NCBI GenBank assembly: GCA_030065015.1
Contig: JASJDU010000007.1
Location: forward strand, 1 to 33,298
Source: Candidatus Caenarcanales bacterium
GTDB lineage: Bacteria > Cyanobacteriota > Vampirovibrionia > Caenarcaniphilales > Caenarcanaceae
DNA length: 33,298 bases
Direction of reading: 5' to 3'
Numbering within the stretch: position 1 is the first letter of the stretch; the number at the start of each line of letters is the position of its first letter. The notes beneath the pieces were generated by a model. That model was given only the letters and a program-made list of their open reading frames with translations, was not told where the DNA came from and ran no database searches. Shown piece after piece: positions 23,034 through 30,462 of this stretch. The translations under genes and the position numbers were made by a program.

Positions 23034-23669
23034 ATGGCAATTCTGGGGTTTGGGAATAGCGAGCCAGTGGCTTTAATGGCTTATTGGGACAAAGGTGTAA
23101 ATGGAGCGGATCCAGATAGTGGCCACCAAGAAGTCAATTTCATGAATAATGGGCAGAGGCAATCAAGCTTTGGTAGAGGATTAAAAACAGTTGATGGTTT
23201 CACCTATGAAAAACCTAGTGTTATCGTGAAGTTTTCTGGAGAATTTGGTAGAAAATTAAAAGAAAAAGCAATAACAAAGGGTAGTAACATTGATGATCCA
23301 GGTTACTGTGCAAAACACTCTCAAAATTTCCTTTTTGCTGCCGCTGACAGCTTAGGTGTAGGGCAAAAAGTTCGCAACTTATTTCCCAGAGAAGCTAGAG
23401 CTTCTATAAATATGCATGAAGTACTGAAAAATGAAAATGAGATCGAATCGTTATTTAATGGCCAAGTTGAGGTAGTTTCCAATCAACAAGAGATTCAAAA
23501 TCTTCAGCCAACAGCAAATAACTCGGGGAATATAGCATCCAGCTCTATAGGTTCCCAAAGCAGTACAGGGGGAACAACAACTCCAACAAACTCATTTCAA
23601 CAGCCGGATATTAATAATAATCTTAACCAAGAAGGTTTTAATCAACCCAGCGTCTATCAAAGAGCCTAA
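23034..23669 (+). CDS. Unknown protein with Cys-His motif and low-complexity tail
   Basis: A 211-residue protein with no signal peptide. The N-terminal 145 residues look folded and contain DPGYCAKHSQNFLFAAADSLG (C92, H95), in which a Cys starts a helix, as in papain-like amidases. A second His lies at 31 in DSGHQEV. This is far too little for a firm family call. Residues 150-211 are Asn/Ser/Gln/Thr-rich and probably disordered. An SD-like GGGGT precedes the ATG by 7 bases. It is followed by the NlpC/P60-like gene after 48 bases, with a 7-bp stem (AAGAGCC/GGCTCTT) at its stop codon. Confidence 0.72.
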   Translation: MAILGFGNSEPVALMAYWDKGVNGADPDSGHQEVNFMNNGQRQSSFGRGLKTVDGFTYEKPSVIVKFSGEFGRKLKEKAITKGSNIDDPGYCAKHSQNFLFAAADSLGVGQKVRNLFPREARASINMHEVLKNENEIESLFNGQVEVVSNQQEIQNLQPTANNSGNIASSSIGSQSSTGGTTTPTNSFQQPDINNNLNQEGFNQPSVYQRA

Positions 23670-23717
23670 ACCAGGGCTCTTCTAATGGAGATGTTTTAAC
23701 TTAAACTGGACAATGTT

Positions 23718-24254
23718 ATGGTAGGGAATGTATCAAATTTTAATAATCAAGCCTTTCAAGGAGTAAATTTTCTGCAGCCGGGGCAAAACTCTGCACAAAA
23801 TGGGATAGGAACTCAAACTAATTCTTCAAATAATAACTCCGGTACAAGATCATCTTTATCTGGATCCGGAACAAATAGCGATATTGCACAAATTGCAGAA
23901 AGTAAGGTCGGAGAACAAACATCCAATATTGCAGGAACTAACGGAGGTCGTTTAGCTTGCGCCGCTGTGGTTTCCAATGTGCTTTCAGAAGCCGGTGTAC
24001 TCTCAGGAAATGAAAAAACATTGAGTTGTGATCAACTTGAACGAAAACTCAAAGACAAAGGTGCTCGTGAATCTGGGAAACAAGAAGGTGCAATTGCCTT
24101 TGTTGGAGGAGGTGGAGGAAGCTCCGCTCACGTAGGCGTCGTAGGGGAAGACGGCAAAGTTATAGCTAATAGCAGCTCTCAAAGGCAGGTTACCACAGGG
24201 TGGAATCCTGAATCTGATTCAAGAGGTAACGTAAGATATCTCTCTCTTGCTTAG
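23718..24254 (+). CDS. Putative NlpC/P60-like cysteine peptidase or amidase
   Basis: A 178-residue protein. Residues 1-55 are Asn/Ser/Gly/Gln-rich and probably disordered. The rest has the layout of a papain-like NlpC/P60 domain: RLACAAVVSNVLSEAGV with C81 at the start of a helix, a Gly-rich turn (AIAFVGGGGG), SAHVGVVGEDG with H138 at the start of a strand, and IANSSS with N151 as possible third polar residue. Such domains cleave peptidoglycan cross-bridges. There is no signal peptide, so either export is unconventional (as for type VI amidase effectors) or it acts after lysis. A Cys pair at 81 and 104 is present. Family assignment is by motif pattern only. Confidence 0.6.
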   Translation: MVGNVSNFNNQAFQGVNFLQPGQNSAQNGIGTQTNSSNNNSGTRSSLSGSGTNSDIAQIAESKVGEQTSNIAGTNGGRLACAAVVSNVLSEAGVLSGNEKTLSCDQLERKLKDKGARESGKQEGAIAFVGGGGGSSAHVGVVGEDGKVIANSSSQRQVTTGWNPESDSRGNVRYLSLA

Positions 24255-24321
24255 ATGCAAATTGGATGATTCCATCTTATTTTTTGAATGTAAAATTAGT
24301 TAACTGTTAAATAAGAATATT

Positions 24322-24768
24322 GTGAATAAAGCTCAGTTAATAACAATTGTTACATTGGCTATTTTATGGACGCTCGGAGGGATTAGATTACTCTGGAGCG
24401 GCTCATTCATGTTAATCGCTGAAGCTGCTGAAATCCTTGGTATTTTAGTAATAATTTCTATAATTGCTTCATTAGCAATTGGTTTTGCAAAAGGCAAGTT
24501 TGTTTTACAAAAAACGGCTCAAAGATCTTTAGATGCCGCAATTAAACTAGAAAACACAATTATTAACTGCCTTTTAGGTTGGCTTAAAGTTTTGGGTGTT
24601 AGAGGCATTTTGGTCATAAGCCTAATGATAGGATTAGGTATATTTCTCGGTGGTGATTTTAGTCCTTTCAATTCTTTCGGAAGAGGTTTGTTAAGAATTG
24701 CCATCGGAATCGCTCTGTTAATTGGTTCCTTGAGATTTTGGACTGAACTAAAAGAAAAGATAAGGTAA
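24322..24768 (+). CDS. Small membrane protein, unknown
   Basis: A 148-residue, very hydrophobic protein with about four membrane segments (roughly 5-25, 33-55, 93-111 and 125-140) and a short basic C-terminus (KEKIR). The start is GTG at 24322 with no clear SD. No family recognised. It is 9 bases upstream of the beta-propeller gene, which suggests one transcript with that gene and tmk. Confidence 0.75.
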   Translation: MNKAQLITIVTLAILWTLGGIRLLWSGSFMLIAEAAEILGILVIISIIASLAIGFAKGKFVLQKTAQRSLDAAIKLENTIINCLLGWLKVLGVRGILVISLMIGLGIFLGGDFSPFNSFGRGLLRIAIGIALLIGSLRFWTELKEKIR

Positions 24769-24777
24769 ATTCAAGCC

Positions 24778-26055
24778 ATGTTCCATCTGAAAAACGCTCT
24801 AATAAAACACTTTAACAAAAAGAAAATCACATGCTTCGTCGCTGCGATTTCTTTACTTGGATTCATTAATCCTCAAACAGCTTTATCCAAAAGCCAGGAT
24901 CTTTATTACTTGAGCAGCTCAGGGTATCTAATTAAATTGGATGTTGAAAAAATTGCCGAAACTGGGCAAGTCGCGGCTGGTTCTCTTCCCTGGAGCGCAG
25001 CTTCTTGCAGTGGCCATATTTATTTTACCGACTTTGGTTCCGATCAACTTTTTGATTTTTCTCCAAAGGACAAAATTTTAAATAAAGTAAAACTCGAGGA
25101 TATTGATAATACCTTGGCTGTTCAAGAGATTGAATTATTAACACCTCCCGAAGAAGAAATAGATAGAAGTCCCATTCAGAAAGCCTTTGCAAAAGTTTAT
25201 AAATCTAAACCAAAACAAAAAAGCTTTGATCCAGTTGTTGAACCCTTAGATATTGCAGCTCATAATAAAAAACTTGGTCTCAGCTGTGTAGCTTGCAATA
25301 AAAATTATGTTTTTGTAATTACCACTTTAAAAAATAGAGTTGAAATTCTCTCAAGAGAAGACTTAAGCCGCGTTGCATCCTTTAAAGTTGGAGAACGGCC
25401 ATCTCACGTAGCAATCAGTCCAAATGGAAAAACTATTGCAATTAGCTCTACTGGCGTTAATAAGGTTTATTTAGCAAATACGGACAGCTTTACCAAAGAA
25501 GCAGAAATCGATGTACAAGAAGGGCCAACTGAAATAGTTTGGTTAAACGATCAAAAACTCTTTGTTTTAAATCGCGGTTCTAACAGTATTTCAGTAATCG
25601 ACAATTCAAATAAAAGCCTATCAAACAATATAGACTTACCAAATTCTTCAATTAATAATATTACAGCTTTTGAAAACGAAGATAGAATCTATGCACTCGA
25701 CGGAAGTGACAAAAAACTTTACGTAATTGATGCCAAATCTTATAGCTTCGAAACAAAAGAAGTAAATTCTAGCCTCAAATTCCCTAACTTACTCCAAAAA
25801 ATTGAGGATAACAAGCTACTCATTGGAAGTGAGCCGGATGGAAAATTCCTAATTTTGGACACAAAATCTTTTGAAACAATAAAGAAAATTCAAACAAACT
25901 TACCTCCAAAAACAATTGTTAGGTTAATGGAGGATTACCAAACAGTTCAATTGGAAAATAGTTATCCAGTGGCCACCATTAATAAAAGTCAGGAAGATAA
26001 AAAAACAGATCTAGACTCAGAAAAGAAAAATAGTAAAGATCTTGAGAACAATTAA
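24778..26055 (+). CDS. Exported YVTN-type beta-propeller protein
   Basis: The 425-residue protein begins with a Sec signal (basic KHFNKKK, then a hydrophobic stretch to about 38, ending ALSKS). The body repeats short beta-propeller blades of the YVTN/NHL kind, for example RPSHVAISPNGKTIAIS (about 212-228), NRGSNSISVIDNS and GSDKKLYVID. The C-terminus (from about 405) is Lys/Asp/Glu/Asn-rich and probably unstructured. Such propellers are often periplasmic or surface ligand-binding proteins. Its TAA overlaps the tmk ATG by one base (TAATG), so tmk translation may depend on it. Ligand unknown. Confidence 0.82.
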   Translation: MFHLKNALIKHFNKKKITCFVAAISLLGFINPQTALSKSQDLYYLSSSGYLIKLDVEKIAETGQVAAGSLPWSAASCSGHIYFTDFGSDQLFDFSPKDKILNKVKLEDIDNTLAVQEIELLTPPEEEIDRSPIQKAFAKVYKSKPKQKSFDPVVEPLDIAAHNKKLGLSCVACNKNYVFVITTLKNRVEILSREDLSRVASFKVGERPSHVAISPNGKTIAISSTGVNKVYLANTDSFTKEAEIDVQEGPTEIVWLNDQKLFVLNRGSNSISVIDNSNKSLSNNIDLPNSSINNITAFENEDRIYALDGSDKKLYVIDAKSYSFETKEVNSSLKFPNLLQKIEDNKLLIGSEPDGKFLILDTKSFETIKKIQTNLPPKTIVRLMEDYQTVQLENSYPVATINKSQEDKKTDLDSEKKNSKDLENN

Positions 26056-26678
26056 TGGGCATTTTCGTAACCCTTGAAGGTCCTGACGGCGCAGGTAAAA
26101 CCACACAACTAGAGATGCTGAAGCCAATAGCTGAAGACAGAGGTTGGCTTTTAACAAGAAACCCTGGAGGTACAAACTTTGGCTTAAAACTAAGAGAAAT
26201 ATTGTTGAATGATCAAAGTGTTCGGTTAAATCCTCTAGCTGAACTTTTCTTATATATGGCAGACCGGGCTCAAAATATTGAAGAAGTTGTTAAACCTTCT
26301 CTAGATAAAACCGTTGTTATTTGTGATCGGTTCATTGACTCCACTGTAGCTTACCAAGGATATGCTAGGGGGCTTAATACGGAGTTAATTCACCAGCTCA
26401 ACGAAGTCGCAATTCAAGGAGTTCAACCGGACATAACCTTCCTACTCGATGTAGATCCTGGAATTGGTTTGTCAAGGAGCAAAAAACGCTCCGGAGAGAG
26501 CGACAAAATGGAATCCGAAGGTATTTTATTTCAAGACAAGGTTAGAAAAGGTTTCTTAAAACTTGCGGAGCAAAATAAAGAAAGATTTTTAGTGATTGAT
26601 ACGGTTAAATATACACCTGACAAAGTTCACAAAATTATCATTAGCAAAATTAACGAGAAATTGAATTCCAAAATTTAG
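26055..26678 (+). CDS. tmk: Thymidylate kinase
   Basis: dTMP kinase makes dTDP for DNA synthesis. The 207-residue protein has the P-loop EGPDGAGKTTQ (8-18), the DRF motif at 91-93 in CDRFIDSTVAYQGYARG, and a LID segment with RSKKRSGESDKME. The usual T-R-E-P-G-G motif reads TRNPGG here (34-39), an unusual Glu-to-Asn change at a well conserved position; the codon is AAC. Coupled by TAATG to the exported propeller gene. Converges with the symporter gene. Confidence 0.95.
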   Translation: MGIFVTLEGPDGAGKTTQLEMLKPIAEDRGWLLTRNPGGTNFGLKLREILLNDQSVRLNPLAELFLYMADRAQNIEEVVKPSLDKTVVICDRFIDSTVAYQGYARGLNTELIHQLNEVAIQGVQPDITFLLDVDPGIGLSRSKKRSGESDKMESEGILFQDKVRKGFLKLAEQNKERFLVIDTVKYTPDKVHKIIISKINEKLNSKI

Positions 26679-26739
26679 CTAATCAAAGCAAAATTTCTCA
26701 GTAACTCAATATCTTATATAGTGAACTTAGAGAACTATT

Positions 26740-28155
26740 TTAATGAATAATAGACTCTTGAGTCTCCTTACTTTTTTCTTCTTTTCCATTTATTGCTTCT
26801 AAATTGTCTTCAATGGAATCAACCTCAATCTCCTCTCCATGAACAAAGCGGTTAATAACAACTGAGGCAACGCAATCTCCAGTCACATTCATCATTGTTC
26901 TACACATATCCAGAACACGGTCAACACCAATAATTAAACCAATTGCGTCAATCGGCAAACCAACTGCCTTCAATACGATAGTTGTTGTTACCAGTCCACC
27001 ATGAGGAATACCCGGTGTCCCAAGGGTAGATAAAAGAACCATTGCCACTATGAAGATTTGCCCTTTCAAGGACAAATCTATTCCTGGAATGATTGACGCA
27101 TAGGCTTGTGCCAAAAACAGAGTAACCACAGCTTCATATAAAGCAGCTCCATTCATACTCATTGTTGAACCAACCGTCACAACAAAACTTGCTATTGACT
27201 GTGGAACTTTTAGATTTTCGGTTACACATTCGAGCGTTACAGGCAAAGTAGCCGCAGAGCTAGAGGTACCAAAGGCGGTTAGCATAGCATCTTGAATTGC
27301 GCCAAAAAACTTCAGAGGATTCATTTTCCCCAAGAAGTAAACCAACAAAGGAGTAACCACAAATAACATAGTGGCCAACCCAAGAATTACCACCAACATA
27401 TACTTCCCGACACTTATAAATGGCGTTAAACCCGTGGTTCCGACTGTTTTAACAATTAAGCCAAAGACCCCAAAGGGAGCTAAGAACATAATCCAATGAG
27501 TTATTTTCAACATCACTTGGAAGATTTGTTCAAATGCTTTAGCAACCTGTGCTGCTTTTGAGCCCATGGTAACAAGAGCAATTCCAAAAAACAGCGCAAA
27601 GAAAATAACTTGTATAAGTTGATTATCTTGGGATAAGGAATAGAAAATATTCGTTGGAATAATGCTTAGTAGAAGATTTTCATCAGTATGAGATGTTAGA
27701 TGATCGACATCAACCTTAGATATCGAGGAGACATCAAAACCAACTCCCGGATTAATTGTGTTAACCCAAAATAGACCTATTATTGCCGCAATGAGCATAC
27801 TAACCTTAAAAAACACAAAGGTTACCAGGCCAACTTTACCCAACTGATCAACTTTCATGTGGCTTATTCCATTAATTAAAGAACAAAAAATCAATGGAAT
27901 TACTATCATTTTTAAGAGTCGAAGAAAAAGCTCTCCCATCCAGGCGAAATTATGAACCCCGATCTTGCTTCCTTTGATTAGTCCACATGCACCCAGTCCA
28001 GAGAAAAAATTATAAAAAACGCCTTCTTGCTCGCTACAAGAACTAAAACTTAGCCCAACAACAATTCCAACAAGCATAGCTATCAGAATTTGCCAATGAA
28101 GATCTAATTTAAAACCATTGCCACTTGTGGGGTTTTGTATTGTGCTTGAATTCAT
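26740..28155 (-). CDS. Dicarboxylate/amino acid:cation symporter (DAACS family)
   Basis: A 471-residue elevator-type transporter of the GltP/DctA/GltPh family. HP1 carries SSSAATLP (298-305), TM7 has SMNGAAL (333-339) in place of the usual NMDGT, HP2 has STLGTPGIPHGG (376-387), and TM8 has D416-x2-RTM-x-NVTGD with R419, N423 and D427. R419 corresponds to the Arg that binds the side-chain carboxylate of aspartate/glutamate in GltPh, so an acidic amino acid or C4-dicarboxylate is likely. The altered TM7 motif touches a sodium-site region and may mean different ion coupling. The acidic C-terminal tail (about 440-471) is cytoplasmic. Stands alone, divergent from the ubiD-type gene. Confidence 0.93.
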   Translation of the reverse strand: MNSSTIQNPTSGNGFKLDLHWQILIAMLVGIVVGLSFSSCSEQEGVFYNFFSGLGACGLIKGSKIGVHNFAWMGELFLRLLKMIVIPLIFCSLINGISHMKVDQLGKVGLVTFVFFKVSMLIAAIIGLFWVNTINPGVGFDVSSISKVDVDHLTSHTDENLLLSIIPTNIFYSLSQDNQLIQVIFFALFFGIALVTMGSKAAQVAKAFEQIFQVMLKITHWIMFLAPFGVFGLIVKTVGTTGLTPFISVGKYMLVVILGLATMLFVVTPLLVYFLGKMNPLKFFGAIQDAMLTAFGTSSSAATLPVTLECVTENLKVPQSIASFVVTVGSTMSMNGAALYEAVVTLFLAQAYASIIPGIDLSLKGQIFIVAMVLLSTLGTPGIPHGGLVTTTIVLKAVGLPIDAIGLIIGVDRVLDMCRTMMNVTGDCVASVVINRFVHGEEIEVDSIEDNLEAINGKEEKSKETQESIIH

Positions 28156-28350
28156 TAAAAGATTAGTTATGATGAGCAGTCATACAAATTTACTTCACAA
28201 GCTAAATCTTAGTCAAAGATTTTGACAGATTTTGCTGAATAATTAATCCAATGACTAACAAACTTAATGATTTTAGAGATTAATCTTTATCTAAATTAAG
28301 AATTATGACTGATAATTTCTCTAAGATACTATGAAACAAATCGGATTGAA

Positions 28351-29910
28351 ATGTCATTCAAAAACTTATCGGAATTTATTGAAGAACTAGAAGAAAATAA
28401 TGAATTAATTAGGATAAAAGAACAAGTTTCTTCTGAACTCGAAATTACAGAAATAACTGACAGAATAAGTAAAGGACCAATTGATCAAAATAAAGCTTTA
28501 TTGTTTGAAAACGTAGAAGGTTATGATATCCCTCTTCTCATCAACTCACTAGGGTCGTACAACAGGTTAAATTTAGCCTTCGGAGTCACTTCTCTCGATG
28601 AAATAGGGGCAAGAATATCTGATTTGTTGAATTTAAAGGTTCCAGATAATCTCCTCGGTAAATTATCAATGGTTCCAAAGTTAGCTCAAGTAGCAACTTT
28701 TCCACCGAAAACAATTAATGGTCCAGCAGCTTGTCAAGAGGTGGTAATAACCAATCCAGATGAAAAGATGTTGGACAAACTGCCTATTTTGAAATGTTGG
28801 CCTTCAGACGGAGGCCCATTCATTACCCTGCCTTTAGTTTTTACAAAAGACCCAGATACAGGAATTCGCAACATTGGGATGTATCGTCTTCAAAAGTATT
28901 CCAACAACTCCACCGGTTTCCACGTTCATTGGCACCATGACGCAGCAGAGCATTACCAAAAAGCAAGAAAAGAAGACCAAGGAAATAAAGAGTCTTCAAT
29001 TAAAAGAAGAGAAGAACCGGAGAGACACGGAACAGAAATTGGTCAGAGGCCAGGAGGGAAGTTTGGTGGATTGAGAAGGATCCCAGTGGCAGTAGCAATT
29101 GGATGCGATCCAGCCCTAGTGTATGCTGCAACAGCCCCTTTACCATCAATGATTGATGAAACAATTTTTGCCGGTTTTTTACGAAAGAAACCAGTTGAAC
29201 TGGTGAAATGCAAAACAATTGACATGGAGGTTCCGGCAAATGCAGAAATCATTCTAGAAGGTTATGTGGACTTAGATGAGCTAGCTTGGGAAGGACCTTT
29301 TGGAGATCACACGGGTTTTTATTCTTTAGCCGGAGATTTCCCAGTTTTCAGGTTGACAGCAATGACTCATCGAAAAAATCCGACCTATATGACAACTATT
29401 GTAGGTAGACCACCCCAGGAAGATTGTTATTTAGGGAAAGCAACCGAAAGAATATTTTTACCTTTATTGAAAGTAATTATGCCGGAAGTTATTGACATGA
29501 ACTTACCGCTTGAAGGAGTATTTCACAATTGTGCAATACTCAAAATTCACAAAAGATATCCTGGACACGCAAAAAAAATCATTAGTTCCGTATGGGGCTC
29601 AGGTCAAATGGCTTTCACCAAATATGTAATAGTGGTCGATCACGATGTGAATGTTCATGACTTAAGTGAGGTTGCCTGGAGAGTCTTTGCAAATACCGAT
29701 CCGGTTCGAGACTCTTTAACTACTCATGGCCCCTTGGATATTCTAGACCACGCAACAACCATTCCTGGAATCGGAGGCAAATTAGGGATTGATGCAACTG
29801 TAAAGTGGAAGGGAGAAGGTTTTGAGCGCAATTGGCCAAATGAAATGATTATGAGCGATGATATTAAAAATAGAGTTAATTTAAAATGGGCTTCACTCGG
29901 CTTTAACTAA
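28351..29910 (+). CDS. ubiD: UbiD-family prenylated-FMN decarboxylase
   Basis: UbiD enzymes use prenylated FMN (made by a UbiX partner, not in the window) for reversible decarboxylation, classically of the ubiquinone precursor. The 519-residue protein has the family order: NIGMYRLQ (174-181), VHWHHDAAEHY (192-202), RIPVAVAIGCDPALVYAATAPLP (243-265), ANAEIILEGYV (296-306), EGPFGDHTGFYS (314-325) and THRKNPTYMTTIVGRPPQEDC. Residues about 205-242 form a highly charged insertion (many Lys/Glu/Arg) absent from standard UbiD. Substrate is uncertain, since close paralogues decarboxylate other aromatic acids. Confidence 0.92.
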   Translation: MSFKNLSEFIEELEENNELIRIKEQVSSELEITEITDRISKGPIDQNKALLFENVEGYDIPLLINSLGSYNRLNLAFGVTSLDEIGARISDLLNLKVPDNLLGKLSMVPKLAQVATFPPKTINGPAACQEVVITNPDEKMLDKLPILKCWPSDGGPFITLPLVFTKDPDTGIRNIGMYRLQKYSNNSTGFHVHWHHDAAEHYQKARKEDQGNKESSIKRREEPERHGTEIGQRPGGKFGGLRRIPVAVAIGCDPALVYAATAPLPSMIDETIFAGFLRKKPVELVKCKTIDMEVPANAEIILEGYVDLDELAWEGPFGDHTGFYSLAGDFPVFRLTAMTHRKNPTYMTTIVGRPPQEDCYLGKATERIFLPLLKVIMPEVIDMNLPLEGVFHNCAILKIHKRYPGHAKKIISSVWGSGQMAFTKYVIVVDHDVNVHDLSEVAWRVFANTDPVRDSLTTHGPLDILDHATTIPGIGGKLGIDATVKWKGEGFERNWPNEMIMSDDIKNRVNLKWASLGFN

Positions 29911-29927
29911 TTAGCTAAAGCTAATTA
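29908..29927. terminator. AT-rich hairpin at the convergent stops of ubiD and the next gene
   Basis: TAATTAGCT (29908-29916) and AGCTAATTA (29919-29927) form a perfect inverted repeat with a 2-base centre that includes the ubiD stop codon and overlaps the stop of the convergent small gene. There is no T-run, so it is a weak terminator candidate. Confidence 0.4.
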
Positions 29928-30151
29928 AGTTTAGTATCAACAAACCATTTCCAAGTTTCGTCAGGGTAAAAGTCTAAGTAGCCTTTGGTAACACCAATCA
30001 ATATTGACGAATCCAGAATGGAATCATTTTCTTGTTCTAACTTATAAGAGCTTAAAGGGTTTTGTTGGGCTGTTTTTTTCTCAGAATATCTTTGTAGTTT
30101 ATTCAATAAATTTTGAAAAGAATTAATCCAATGTCTATTTTCTAATTTCAT
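29921..30151 (-). CDS. Small unknown protein, second gene of a two-gene unit
   Basis: A 76-residue polar protein without a signal or membrane segment. AAGGA lies four bases before the ATG, which supports expression. It holds a Lys/Gln-rich helical N-terminal part and ends DFYPDETWKWFVDTKLN. No family recognised. It follows the TPR-like gene by 18 bases on the same strand. Confidence 0.6.
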   Translation of the reverse strand: MKLENRHWINSFQNLLNKLQRYSEKKTAQQNPLSSYKLEQENDSILDSSILIGVTKGYLDFYPDETWKWFVDTKLN

Positions 30152-30169
30152 AATCCTTGCACTCAGCTC

Positions 30170-30367
30170 TTAAGAATTTTTATTGGATCTGTCTAAGTCA
30201 CAGAGAATTTTAGTGAGCAATAGTCTACTTTTGAAGTTTTGTGAACCTTTTTGAATTGCTTCTCTGAACAATTCAACTGCTTCTAATAACTGACCCGATC
30301 TTAATTTCTCAATTCCTTTCTCCTCAATTTCTTTAAGAGAATCATCCTTTTCAATGTTGTATTTCAT
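30170..30367 (-). CDS. Small TPR-like protein
   Basis: About 65 residues from the ATG at 30367; the frame could also begin at a TTG at 30379. IEKLRSGQLLEAVELFREAIQKG is a good single TPR-like helix pair (G at turn, A-x-x-x-F/Y, A), with a following helix SRLLLTKILCDLD. A single TPR unit is short for a free protein, so it may be a fragment or an adaptor. A candidate promoter on the minus strand (TTGAGG, 17 bp, TTATAA; 30389-30417) lies just upstream. Coupled with the 76-residue gene downstream. Confidence 0.55.
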   Translation of the reverse strand: MKYNIEKDDSLKEIEEKGIEKLRSGQLLEAVELFREAIQKGSQNFKSRLLLTKILCDLDRSNKNS

Positions 30368-30462
30368 GTATTTAATCAAAGAAAACTTTTATAATCAGGT
30401 TTAATTCATTCCCTCAAATAGCTGATTTTTAACTAAGAAATCAGGGATTCATAAATATTTTT

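Noticed and set aside
23660-23681. AAGAGCC/GGCTCTT stem at the stop of the 23034-23669 gene as a terminator
   Set aside because: Only 7 bp and not followed by a T-run; the next gene starts 48 bases later on the same strand.
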